In this document: positions 17,903-25,802 of the stretch, one piece after another
Layout: each line of letters starts with the position of its first letter
Numbering within the stretch: the stretch's first letter is position 1
Assembly (NCBI GenBank): GCA_036526135.1
Contig: DATCZA010000017.1
Span: forward strand, 248,001-312,000
Reading direction: 5' to 3'
DNA from: UBA2965 sp036526135
GTDB lineage: Bacteria; Pseudomonadota; Gammaproteobacteria; Pseudomonadales; Azotimanducaceae
DNA: 64,000 nt
Program-made: the position numbers and the translations under genes
Notes under the pieces: model-generated
Seen by the model: only the letters and a program-made list of their open reading frames with translations
What the model was told of the DNA's origin: nothing
The model's database searches: none

Positions 17903-18459
17903 TGACTTCCGTGCACGTGGCGCGCGCCGTCCGGGGGCTTAAGGCTGGCGGCGTCGTGCTGCACGCGACGGAGGGTGTCTGGGGCCTTGCCTGCGATCCT
18001 TTCGACGTGGAAGCGGTGGCTCGCGTACTGGTGCTCAAAGGTCGCCCGGTGGCCAAGGGCCTGATCCTTGTTGGCGGGAACAGGGATCACTTCGCTGAGG
18101 AGCTCGACCTGCTCGAGCCGGCTGTCCGGTCTCAGGTCGAAAGCACCTGGCCCGGTGCGGTGACCTGGGTCCTTCCCAGCACCCGCTTTCCGGAGTGGAT
18201 CAGCGGCGGTCGGGAAACGGTAGCCGTTCGGGTCTCGGGTCATCCCCAGGTCAGAGCGCTGTGCGAACGCTTTGGCGGAGCCCTGGTGTCCACCTCGGCG
18301 AACCCCACCGGCAGATTGCCGGCCACCAGCCAGATCAGGGCACGAGCGTACTTCCAGGGGCGCGTGGATTACGTCCTCCCCGGCGAGGTTCTCAACGCGG
18401 GCGCCCCCAGCCGGATCCAGACCCTGGGTGGCGAGGTGCTGCGCGGAGGAGGCCCGTGA
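17902..18459 (+). CDS. tsaC: L-threonylcarbamoyladenylate synthase TsaC
   Basis: Makes threonylcarbamoyl-AMP from threonine, bicarbonate and ATP for the t6A37 modification of tRNAs decoding ANN codons. The 185 residues form a single YrdC domain without the C-terminal Sua5 extension, as in enteric TsaC. Visible motifs are ATEGVWGLACDP (21-32), KGRPVAKGLILV and the STSANPTG loop. It is coupled to purE upstream (1-bp overlap) and aroE downstream (GTGA overlap). tsaC-aroE adjacency is common in gammaproteobacteria. Confidence 0.96.
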   Translation: MTSVHVARAVRGLKAGGVVLHATEGVWGLACDPFDVEAVARVLVLKGRPVAKGLILVGGNRDHFAEELDLLEPAVRSQVESTWPGAVTWVLPSTRFPEWISGGRETVAVRVSGHPQVRALCERFGGALVSTSANPTGRLPATSQIRARAYFQGRVDYVLPGEVLNAGAPSRIQTLGGEVLRGGGP

Positions 18460-19319
18460 GCGCCGGAAAGCCGGGGGAACCGGATCGCTACGCGGTGATC
18501 GGCCATCCGGTGTCGCATTCGCTCTCGCCCGCGATCCACGCCATGTTCGCAGAGCAGACCGGGCAGCATCTGGCGTACGCAAAGCTGCCGGCCCCGAGAG
18601 ACGGTTTTGCCCGGACGGCCAGCGACTTCTTTGCCGGCGGTGGGAGCGGGCTCAACGTGACCGTGCCTTTCAAACAGGAAGCCGCCGGGTGGGTCGATCT
18701 TCTGGAAGGGGCCGCCCGGGAGGCGGGGGCCGTCAACACCATCTCCCTTGAATCGGGGCAGACCAAAGGCTTCAACACCGATGGCCTGGGTCTCGTCAGG
18801 GATCTCACCGTGAATCACGGGCTTTCCATCTCCGGTGCCCGGGTGCTCGTGGTCGGTGCCGGCGGCGCCACCCAGGGGGTGGTGCGTCCTCTGATCGCCC
18901 TCGGCCCCCAAGCGCTGACCGTCGCCAACCGCACTGTCTCGAAAGCCGCTGAACTGGTCGGTTCGCTGGGCTCTGCCGCCGGCCGCGCAAGGGTGGCAGC
19001 CTGCGCGCCAGAGGCGGCGACGGGTCCGTTCGATCTGGTTATCAACGCCACCTCGGCAGGTTTGGAAGGTCACGGCGAGGTCGTGCCCGCCGACGCGGCT
19101 GCGGGGGCAGTGTGTTACGACATGGTTTACAGCACGGGGGCGGGCGCTGCCACGGCCTTCTGCGAGTGGGCGCTCGGCGTGGGGGCGGTTCGCGCCATCG
19201 ACGGGCTCGGCATGCTGGTAGAGCAGGCGGCCGAAGCCTTTCTGATCTGGCGTGGGGTCAGGCCGGACACCGCGCCCGTCATCGACGCGCTCCGTCGCGT
19301 TGCGCCGCCGGCGTATTGA
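18456..19319 (+). CDS. aroE: Shikimate dehydrogenase (NADP+)
   Basis: Reduces 3-dehydroshikimate to shikimate in aromatic amino acid synthesis. The 287 residues show the substrate-binding HPVSHSLSP, catalytic Lys in NVTVPFKQEAA, NTDGLG, and the NADP-binding GAGGATQGV followed by NRTVSKA. The GTG start at 18456 overlaps the tsaC stop as GTGA and has GCGGAGGAGG upstream. The length fits E. coli AroE (272) with a slightly longer N-terminus. Confidence 0.97.
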   Translation: MSAGKPGEPDRYAVIGHPVSHSLSPAIHAMFAEQTGQHLAYAKLPAPRDGFARTASDFFAGGGSGLNVTVPFKQEAAGWVDLLEGAAREAGAVNTISLESGQTKGFNTDGLGLVRDLTVNHGLSISGARVLVVGAGGATQGVVRPLIALGPQALTVANRTVSKAAELVGSLGSAAGRARVAACAPEAATGPFDLVINATSAGLEGHGEVVPADAAAGAVCYDMVYSTGAGAATAFCEWALGVGAVRAIDGLGMLVEQAAEAFLIWRGVRPDTAPVIDALRRVAPPAY

Positions 19320-19339
19320 ACAGGAATGGAGCTTTCGGC

Positions 19340-19579
19340 TTGACGATCAAGAAGCGATTCATTGCGGGGGCCGTTTGCCCCGATTGCGGCGCGCAGGATC
19401 GCCTGGTCGTCGAGGAAATGCCTGACGGTAAGCGCCGCCGCTGCGTGAGCTGCGGATTCACCGACGTCAGCGCGTCTGAGCCGGAAGTGGCTTTGCCGAC
19501 GCGGTTTGCGCGAAGGGGCGTCGATTCGGAGCAGGCGCGCCCCGTGCGTCTGCTGGGCGAAGGCGATTCAGACTCCTGA
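19340..19579 (+). CDS. YheV-like zinc-ribbon protein (DUF2387 / TIGR02443)
   Basis: Small protein of 79 residues beginning MTIKKRFIAGAVCPDCG. The RKRFIAGAxCPxC pattern is the hallmark of the YheV family, described as zinc-ribbon, possibly RNA-binding. Two CxxC pairs (CPDC and CVSC) would bind one zinc. The start is TTG, with AGGAATGGAG upstream. The C-terminal 40 residues are basic to mixed and not conserved by eye. Its function is not known. It ends the purE-tsaC-aroE transcription unit. Confidence 0.85.
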   Translation: MTIKKRFIAGAVCPDCGAQDRLVVEEMPDGKRRRCVSCGFTDVSASEPEVALPTRFARRGVDSEQARPVRLLGEGDSDS

Positions 19580-19638
19580 TCGCCGGGCACTTTTGTTCGA
19601 CTAAGGCGTTGAAAACCTCACAATTTCGACTGCCTTCG

Positions 19639-19666
19639 TTGTGATCTGGCGGCGCGCTGCTATAAT
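19639..19666 (+). promoter_or_regulatory. Sigma-70-type promoter of the cox operon
   Basis: A consensus -10 TATAAT at 19661-19666 is preceded, with a 16-bp spacer, by TTGTGA at 19639-19644 (4 of 6 matches to TTGACA). Transcription would begin near 19673, about 248 nt before coxB, which is where the first hairpin of the leader starts. Confidence 0.75.
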
Positions 19667-19672
19667 GCGCCC

Positions 19673-19920
19673 GCTCTTCGGTTGCTCTGCCGACGAAGAG
19701 CTTCCAGGAAGCACCTTCAAGCCCGTTTTCGGGCACGACCAAGAGGTCACGGTCTGACCGCCGTCCGCCCCCCAATTGGGAGGTGGACGCTTTGACTCGA
19801 CCGGGTCGCTGGTGCGCCGAGGCGCAACTCTTTAGCGGCTCCCTTATCAGGCGACCGACGGTCGCCGGGGGTCGTTGTTGCTTCCGAAGATGCCACAACC
19901 TAACGCAAGGGTGAGCAGGT
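19673..19920 (+). promoter_or_regulatory. Structured 5' leader of the cox operon, candidate regulatory RNA
   Basis: This stretch of about 248 nt has no credible gene but a run of inverted repeats: 19673-19680 with 19694-19701 (8 bp), 19700-19704 with 19708-19712, 19721-19725 with 19730-19734 (TTTT loop), 19745-19749 with 19755-19759, 19763-19773 with 19778-19788 (AATT loop, one mismatch, one G-U), 19814-19817 with 19822-19825, and 19851-19856 with 19860-19865. The first two share two bases and cannot fully form together. Nothing here matches a riboswitch class I know. It could be a cis-regulatory leader, a separate small RNA, or both. Confidence 0.5.
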
Positions 19921-21072
19921 TTGAAACATTACTGGCATGGGCTGCCGACGTGCCTGATGGGCCTTGGACTGGCCGCCGCTGCGCGAGCGGACGAGCTGAA
20001 CATGACGCCGGGAGTGACGCAGATCAGTCGCTCCATCTACGACCTTCACATGGTGATCTTCTGGATCTGCGTCGCCATCGGCGTGGTGGTTTTCGGGGTC
20101 ATGTTCTGGTCGATTTTTCAGCACAGGAAGTCGCGGGGCGCGCAGGCGGCCAGCTTCCATGAAAGCACTCGCCTGGAGATTGCCTGGACGCTGATTCCGA
20201 TCCTCATCCTCATCGGCATGGCCTTTCCGGCCACCCAGACCCTCGTCGCCATGTACGACACGGGCGGAGAGGACATGGCGGTCGAGGTGCGTGGCTATCA
20301 GTGGAAGTGGCAGTACAAGTATCTGGACGAGGACTACAACAGCACGTTCAGCTTCTTCAGCAACCTGGCAACCTCCAGGGACGAGATCGAAAACCGTGTG
20401 GTGAAGAACGACAACTACCTCCTGGAGGTCGATGAGCCGCTCAGGATCCCGGCGAATCGGAAGGTGCGCTTTCTCATTACCTCGGAGGACGTGATCCACG
20501 CGTGGTGGGTTCCGGATTTCGGCATCAAGCGAGACGCGATCCCAGGCATGCTCAACGAGCTGTGGACCGTCGTGGAGACGCCGGGCGTTTACCGGGGGCA
20601 ATGCACTGAGCTTTGCGGTATGGACCACGGCTTCATGCCCATCGTCGTCGAGGTCATGGCGGAGGAAGACTACGACGCCTGGTATGCGGACCGGGTGCGC
20701 ATGGAGGAAGCGCGCCACGAAGCGCTCTCCAAGACGTTTACGCCGGCGGAGCTCATGGAGGAGGGGGAGCGCGTCTACGCGACGTTCTGCGCAAGCTGTC
20801 ATCAGGCAAACGGCAAAGGGCTGCCACCGGTGTTCCCGGCCCTTGCCGGAAGCCCTATCGCCACGGGGCCGCTCAGCGACCATCTGGACATCATCGTCAA
20901 CGGCCGTGCCGGGACGAGCATGAATGCCTTTGGCAACCAGCTGGACGCGGCGGAGATCGCGGCCGTGACTCATTACGAGCGGAACGCCTGGGGTAACGAC
21001 GTGGGCGACGTTACGCAGCCCATCGATGTCATCGAGTTCATGTCTGGGAAGGAAGCCGAGGAAACGCCATGA
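19921..21072 (+). CDS. coxB: Cytochrome c oxidase subunit II with fused cytochrome c domain (caa3 type)
   Basis: Receives electrons from cytochrome c through CuA and passes them to subunit I. The 383 residues begin with a signal peptide (cleavage after ARA near 22). Two transmembrane helices follow (about 40-60 and 78-98), then the cupredoxin domain with the CuA ligands in HAWW and CTELCGMDHGFM. A C-terminal cytochrome c domain has heme motif CASCH near 290 and a probable axial Met in MNAFG. The start is TTG with GAGCAGG upstream. It overlaps coxA by 4 bp. Confidence 0.97.
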   Translation: MKHYWHGLPTCLMGLGLAAAARADELNMTPGVTQISRSIYDLHMVIFWICVAIGVVVFGVMFWSIFQHRKSRGAQAASFHESTRLEIAWTLIPILILIGMAFPATQTLVAMYDTGGEDMAVEVRGYQWKWQYKYLDEDYNSTFSFFSNLATSRDEIENRVVKNDNYLLEVDEPLRIPANRKVRFLITSEDVIHAWWVPDFGIKRDAIPGMLNELWTVVETPGVYRGQCTELCGMDHGFMPIVVEVMAEEDYDAWYADRVRMEEARHEALSKTFTPAELMEEGERVYATFCASCHQANGKGLPPVFPALAGSPIATGPLSDHLDIIVNGRAGTSMNAFGNQLDAAEIAAVTHYERNAWGNDVGDVTQPIDVIEFMSGKEAEETP

Positions 21073-22670
21073 GTGAAGCCGTACTGACTCATCACGACGA
21101 CCATCATCACGGGCCCGCTTCCGGAATCACCCGCTGGCTGTTCACCACGAACCACAAGGACATCGGTACCCTCTACCTCTGGTTCAGCTTCCTGATGCTG
21201 CTCATCGGCGGCGCCATGGCGCTGGTGATACGTACGGAGCTGTTCCAGCCGGGGCTGCAGTTCGTGGAACCCGCCTTCTTCAACCAGATGACCACGAACC
21301 ACGGCCTGATCATGGTCTTCGGGGCCATCATGCCGGCCTTCGTCGGTCTGGCGAACTGGCTGCTGCCGATGATGGTGGGCGCGCCCGACATGGCGCTGCC
21401 GAGGATGAACAACCTGTCGTTCTGGATCCTGCCGTTCGCCTTCGGCATGTTGATCTCGACGCTGTTCATGGAGGGGGGCGGGCCGAATTTCGGATGGACG
21501 TTCTACGCCCCCCTGTCGACGACCTATGCGCCGGACACGGTGACCTATTTCATTTTCGGCGTTCACCTGATGGGTGCGTCCTCCATCATGGGGAGCATCA
21601 ACATCATCGCCACCATCCTGAACATGCGCGCGCCGGGCATGACGCTCATGAAGATGCCGCTGTTCGTCTGGACCTGGCTGATTACCGCCTATCTGCTGCT
21701 GGCCGTCATGCCGGTGCTGGCCGGGGCGGTCACCATGATGCTGTTCGACATCCACTTCGGGACGAGCTTTTTCAACGCGGCCGGCGGCGGTGACCCCGTG
21801 TTGTTCCAGCACATCTTCTGGTTCTTCGGGCACCCGGAGGTCTACATCATGATCCTGCCCGCGTTCGGCGTCGTCTCCCAGATCATCCCCACGTTCGCGC
21901 GCAAGCCTCTGTTCGGGTACGACTCGATGGTCTACGCCACCGCCAGCATCGCCTTTCTGTCGTTCATCGTCTGGGCTCACCACATGTTCACCGTGGGCAT
22001 GCCGCTGGCCGGGCAGCTGTTCTTCATGTACGCAACCATGCTCATCGCGGTGCCCACCGGGGTAAAAGTGTTCAACTGGGTTTCCACCATGTGGCGTGGA
22101 TCCATGACGTTCGAGACGCCCATGCTGTTCGCCATCGCGTTCGTCGTGCTGTTCACCATCGGCGGGTTCTCGGGCCTGATGCTCGCCATCGCCCCCGCGG
22201 ACTATCAGTATCACGATACCTATTTCGTGGTGGCGCACTTCCACTACGTGCTCGTTCCGGGCGCGCTGTTCTCCATCATCGCCGCCGTCTACTACTGGCT
22301 GCCCAAGTGGTGCGGCCGGATGTACGACGAGACCCTGGGCAAGGTGCACTTCTGGCTGTCGTTCATCGGGGTCAACGTGACGTTCTTCCCTCAGCACTTC
22401 TCGGGCCTCGCCGGCATGCCGCGGCGAATCCCCGACTACGCGCTGCAGTTTGCGGACTTCAACATGGTCTCCAGCGTCGGGGCGTTCATCTTCGGTTTCT
22501 CCCAGCTGGTCTTCCTCTACGTGGTGATCAAAGCCATCAGGAGCGGGCGGCCGGCCACCGACCGAGTCTGGGAGGGCGCCCATGGGCTGGAATGGACGCT
22601 GCCCTCGCCGGCGCCCTACCACAGCTTCACGACTCCGCCCACCGTCACCGAGGCCGAAGCCCACTCCTGA
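21069..22670 (+). CDS. coxA: Cytochrome c oxidase subunit I (aa3 type, A1 family)
   Basis: Catalytic heme-copper subunit that reduces oxygen and pumps protons. The 533 residues have 12 predicted membrane helices and all metal ligands: TTNHGLIM (heme a His), GHPEVYIMILP (CuB His, the proton-channel Glu and the cross-linked Tyr), WAHHMFTVG (two CuB His) and HFHYVLVPG (heme a3 and heme a His). GHPEVY places it in the A1 class. The ATG overlaps the coxB stop as ATGA. Confidence 0.99.
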   Translation: MSEAVLTHHDDHHHGPASGITRWLFTTNHKDIGTLYLWFSFLMLLIGGAMALVIRTELFQPGLQFVEPAFFNQMTTNHGLIMVFGAIMPAFVGLANWLLPMMVGAPDMALPRMNNLSFWILPFAFGMLISTLFMEGGGPNFGWTFYAPLSTTYAPDTVTYFIFGVHLMGASSIMGSINIIATILNMRAPGMTLMKMPLFVWTWLITAYLLLAVMPVLAGAVTMMLFDIHFGTSFFNAAGGGDPVLFQHIFWFFGHPEVYIMILPAFGVVSQIIPTFARKPLFGYDSMVYATASIAFLSFIVWAHHMFTVGMPLAGQLFFMYATMLIAVPTGVKVFNWVSTMWRGSMTFETPMLFAIAFVVLFTIGGFSGLMLAIAPADYQYHDTYFVVAHFHYVLVPGALFSIIAAVYYWLPKWCGRMYDETLGKVHFWLSFIGVNVTFFPQHFSGLAGMPRRIPDYALQFADFNMVSSVGAFIFGFSQLVFLYVVIKAIRSGRPATDRVWEGAHGLEWTLPSPAPYHSFTTPPTVTEAEAHS

Positions 22671-22709
22671 TGGGGGAGGGGCTAATCGGGTAGGAGGCAG
22701 CGAAGCCGC

Positions 22710-23246
22710 ATGCACAAGAGCAGCAAAGGCATCGTATGGAAACTCGGGCTGATGGTCGTGGGCATGTTCGGCTTCGGCTTCGCCCTGGTCCCGCTTTACG
22801 ATCTGCTGTGCGAGGTCACCGGCCTGGGCGGCAGGACCGGTGGGCCCTACGCTTACGACCCGGCGGTCGTGGAGGTGGATCGCTCCCGACTGGTAAAGGT
22901 CAACCTGCTGACCAATACCAACGATGGCATGCCCTGGCGGTTCTGGTCCGAGGTGGGGGGCATGCGCGTGCATCCTGGTGAGGCCAAGGACGTGAAGTTC
23001 TACGTCAAGAACACCACCGATCGGCGCATGGTGGGCCAGGCGGTCCCCTCGGTGGTCCCGATCACGGCAACCGACTATTTTCACAAAACTGAATGCTTCT
23101 GTTTCGAAAGCCAGGTCTTAGAGCCTGGCGAGGAAATGGAGCTGCCGCTGCGATTCATCGTCGATGCGGGGCTGCCGAAGAACGTGCAGACCATATCGCT
23201 CAGCTACGCCCTGTTCGACGCCACCGGTTTCGCGGCGGCGGAGTAA
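22710..23246 (+). CDS. ctaG: Cytochrome c oxidase assembly protein CtaG/Cox11
   Basis: Membrane-anchored copper chaperone that delivers Cu to the CuB site of subunit I. The 178-residue protein has one N-terminal transmembrane helix (about 10-32, ending LVPLYDLLCEVTG) and a periplasmic immunoglobulin-like domain with the copper-binding motif CFCF near 130. The VPLYDLLCE signature is also typical. It lies between coxA and coxC, the usual order in proteobacteria. Confidence 0.97.
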   Translation: MHKSSKGIVWKLGLMVVGMFGFGFALVPLYDLLCEVTGLGGRTGGPYAYDPAVVEVDRSRLVKVNLLTNTNDGMPWRFWSEVGGMRVHPGEAKDVKFYVKNTTDRRMVGQAVPSVVPITATDYFHKTECFCFESQVLEPGEEMELPLRFIVDAGLPKNVQTISLSYALFDATGFAAAE

Positions 23247-23274
23247 CCCGACACCTAAAAGGGAGAGAACGGCC

Positions 23275-24189
23275 ATGGCCAGCTCATCAGACCAAGCCAC
23301 TTATTACATCCCCCACAGCGGGTGGTACCCGATCTGGGTGGCCGTCGGGTCGGCCCTGCTTCTGTTCGGGCTGGGCTCCTGGCTGAACGATCTCAAGGCC
23401 GAGACGGAGCCGAGCCGCGCGCTGTTCTATACCGGGGCCGTCATCCTGTCGGTGGTGCTGTTCGCCTGGTTTGCAAAGGTGGTCAACGAGAATCTCGAGG
23501 GCCTCACGAGCCCCCAGCTTCATCGTTCTTACATCTGGGGCATCAGCTGGTTCATCTTCTCCGAGGTGATGTTCTTCTTCGCCTTCTTCGGCGCGCTGCT
23601 CTATGCCCGGGTGCTCTCGGTTCAGTGGCTCGGCGGCGAGGGCGCGAAAGGATTCACCGGGGAGTACCTCTGGCCCGAATTCGAGGCCGTCTGGCCGGTG
23701 ATCAGCAATCCCGACCCGGCGGTGTTCGAGAACCCCCGGGGTGATATGGCCTCCCCCGGGCTCCTGAGCTGGGGCGGCTACCTGCCGTTCTGGAACACGG
23801 TCATCCTGCTCACCTCTTCCGTCACGGTGCATTTCGCCCACACGGCGATCAAGAACGCTGACCGGACCAGGCTGCTGAGGTGGCTCGGGCTGACCGTCGC
23901 GCTGGGCGTGGTCTTTCTGTTTCTGCAGGTGGAAGAGTACGTGCACGCGTATCAGGAGCTGGGCCTGACTTTGTCCAGCGGGATCTACGGCTCGACCTTC
24001 TTCCTGCTGACCGGCTTCCATGGGTTCCACGTCACGCTCGGCACGTTCATGCTCTTCGTGCAGCTGGTTCGTGCCTTCAGGGGGCACTTTCAACCCAAGG
24101 ACTGCTTCGGCTTCGAAGCGTCTTCCTGGTACTGGCATTTCGTGGACGTTGTCTGGGTCTGCCTGTTCCTCTTCGTCTACGTATTCTGA
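23275..24189 (+). CDS. coxC: Cytochrome c oxidase subunit III
   Basis: Seven-helix integral subunit that stabilises subunit I and its proton uptake. The 304 residues include EVMFFFAFF, the TSSVTVHFAH helix, GFHGFHVTLGT and the C-terminal SSWYWHFVDVVWVCLF, all typical of subunit III. The start at 23275 (MASSSDQATYYIPHSG) follows GGGAGAG. An in-frame upstream extension would run back into ctaG and is not supported. Confidence 0.97.
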   Translation: MASSSDQATYYIPHSGWYPIWVAVGSALLLFGLGSWLNDLKAETEPSRALFYTGAVILSVVLFAWFAKVVNENLEGLTSPQLHRSYIWGISWFIFSEVMFFFAFFGALLYARVLSVQWLGGEGAKGFTGEYLWPEFEAVWPVISNPDPAVFENPRGDMASPGLLSWGGYLPFWNTVILLTSSVTVHFAHTAIKNADRTRLLRWLGLTVALGVVFLFLQVEEYVHAYQELGLTLSSGIYGSTFFLLTGFHGFHVTLGTFMLFVQLVRAFRGHFQPKDCFGFEASSWYWHFVDVVWVCLFLFVYVF

Positions 24190-24195
24190 AGCCGC

Positions 24196-24435
24196 TCAGT
24201 CGCCGGAGGTCTGGGACTGATGCCACGGGGCGTTGCTGCCCATCGAGAGCTCTCCCGTGGCAAAGCCGTACAGGACGGTGAGTAGCAGCGCGCCCGCCAG
24301 GGTTATTCTTATGCCCAGGGCATAAAGCGCTCGCTTTGATTCCGGGCGTTCGCTGTCCCTGAACAGGAAGGCCAGGCTGCTGAAGAGGCTCAGCACCACC
24401 CCTGCCAGGAGGAAGATGATCACGATCTTTATCAT
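24196..24435 (-). CDS. DUF2909 twin-transmembrane protein
   Basis: A 79-residue inner-membrane protein with two hydrophobic helices (about 3-22 and 43-65) separated by a short charged loop, RDSERPESKRALYALGIRI. This is the DUF2909 pattern. Pseudomonas has the same small gene between coxC and the SURF1 gene. It lies on the opposite strand to the cox operon, 6 bp after coxC. ATG at 24435 gives the family-like MIKIV start; ATG at 24480 would add 15 residues. Function unknown; the position suggests a role in oxidase assembly or respiration. Confidence 0.82.
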   Translation of the reverse strand: MIKIVIIFLLAGVVLSLFSSLAFLFRDSERPESKRALYALGIRITLAGALLLTVLYGFATGELSMGSNAPWHQSQTSGD

Positions 24436-24498
24436 GGAGGATGCCGGCGGCGCGAGAAGCTGCCAGAGTAACGCATCCATCCGGCGGGATTAACCGCG

Positions 24499-25239
24499 TT
24501 GGGGGCTGCGCGCAGATGGGCGCCCGGTTGGCGCATGTCGTTGGCCGTGACGCTGCTCGTCCCGCTGATGCTCGGGCTGGGCTTTTGGCAGCTCGATCGC
24601 GCCGATCAGAAGCGCGCACATCAGGACACGCTGTTCTCGCGCCTTGCCTCAGCTCCCGTGGCGGGCCGTGATACCCTCGCCCCGGAGCCGTTCCAGCGGG
24701 TTCGGCTGGAAGGGCGGTTCGAGGCCGATCGCTATTTTCTGGTGGATAACCAGGTGGCTGACGGCGTGGTGGGCTACTGGGTGGTCCAGAGCTTTTCAAC
24801 TCCGCAGGGCGTGCGCTGGCTGGTCAACCGCGGCTGGATTGCCGGCGGCGATCGTCGCGACCAACTGCCCCGGGTGTCGGCGCCCACGGGCACGGTGGTC
24901 ACGGTGGGGGTGGCCTGGCCGGACCTGGGCCTGGTCCCGCTTCTGGACGAGGATGACTGGCCCCTGGCCTGGCCCGTCCGCGTGCAGCGGCTCGATGTCG
25001 CAAGAATGGCTGAACGGCTGGAGGATGCCGTGCCCGTTGAAATCCGGCTGGAAACGGCCCAGCCCGGCGCCCTGCGTGCGGCGCCGCTGACGGTCGGCCT
25101 CCAGGCGGAGCGCCACGAAGGTTACGCGGCGCAGTGGTTTGCCCTGGCAGGCGTGCTGATCGTCGGGTACGCGGTCTACGGGCTGCGGGGCGCGCAGCGC
25201 GCCAGGCGATTGAACGGACGAACGGATGAGAGTCGATGA
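24499..25239 (+). CDS. SURF1 family cytochrome oxidase biogenesis protein
   Basis: Helps insert heme a into subunit I. The 246 residues have the SURF1 topology: an N-terminal helix (about 14-32), a periplasmic domain with LEGRF and LVNRGWIAGGDRRDQLP, and a C-terminal helix (WFALAGVLIVGYAVYG). The start is weak: TTG at 24499 without a clear ribosome binding site, or ATG at 24535 just before the first helix. The 3' end overlaps the next gene by 4 bp. Confidence 0.93.
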   Translation: MGAARRWAPGWRMSLAVTLLVPLMLGLGFWQLDRADQKRAHQDTLFSRLASAPVAGRDTLAPEPFQRVRLEGRFEADRYFLVDNQVADGVVGYWVVQSFSTPQGVRWLVNRGWIAGGDRRDQLPRVSAPTGTVVTVGVAWPDLGLVPLLDEDDWPLAWPVRVQRLDVARMAERLEDAVPVEIRLETAQPGALRAAPLTVGLQAERHEGYAAQWFALAGVLIVGYAVYGLRGAQRARRLNGRTDESR

Positions 25240-25802
25240 CCCAAGCTGAAGACAAAACCGGGGATCAGAGAGGCCGCGCCGGGCGCAGCCAGCTGGTGGT
25301 GATCCTGCTGGTGGCCGGCTTTTCCATGGCGGGGGCGTATCTGGTCTTCTTTCTCGCCAGCAGCGGTGGCGTCTGGGGCACCACGAACAACGGCGAGTTC
25401 GTGACCCCGGCGATGACCATGGAGGCCCTCGACCTGCGCGACGCCGCGGGCACTTCCGCGACGGCAGACGGGCATTGGTGGCTGTGGACGGTCGCGCCCG
25501 GCGGGTGCGGCGAGCAGTGCCGGTTCGCGGTGGAGCGGCTGCGGCAGGTGCACGCGCTGCTCAACAAGGATGCATCGAGGGTCAGGCGCGCGCTGGTCAC
25601 CTCGACGCCGGGGCTCGAGCCGCCGCCAGGGCTGGATGTCTCCGATCTCGAGAGGCTCGTCGGCCCGGCGGACGGGCTGGCTTCCGGTATCTACATCGTG
25701 GATCCTATCGGAAACCTCGTGCTCCGCTACCCGCTGTCCGACGCTGGCGAAGCGGTGCTGGAGGATCTGAAACGACTGTTGAAGGTGTCTCAAATTGGCT
25801 GA
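25236..25802 (+). CDS. Membrane-anchored SCO/thioredoxin-like protein of the cox cluster
   Basis: 188 residues: one N-terminal helix (about 19-42) and a periplasmic domain. The domain contains CGEQC near residue 90 and a thioredoxin-like end, IYIVDPIGNLVLRYPL. CX3C is the copper-binding spacing of SCO proteins, which suggests a divergent SCO-like assembly factor. The overall sequence is only weakly SCO-like, and the usual second His is not evident. A hypothetical protein sits at this place between the SURF1 gene and ctaA in Pseudomonas too. It overlaps ctaA by 8 bp. Confidence 0.75.
   Translation: MTQAEDKTGDQRGRAGRSQLVVILLVAGFSMAGAYLVFFLASSGGVWGTTNNGEFVTPAMTMEALDLRDAAGTSATADGHWWLWTVAPGGCGEQCRFAVERLRQVHALLNKDASRVRRALVTSTPGLEPPPGLDVSDLERLVGPADGLASGIYIVDPIGNLVLRYPLSDAGEAVLEDLKRLLKVSQIG

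Noticed and set aside
20973..23084. 703-codon open frame on the minus strand
   Set aside because: It lies opposite coxB, coxA and ctaG, which have full family motifs. The translation is low-complexity, rich in His, Gln, Arg and Gly, as expected for the antisense of GC-rich genes.
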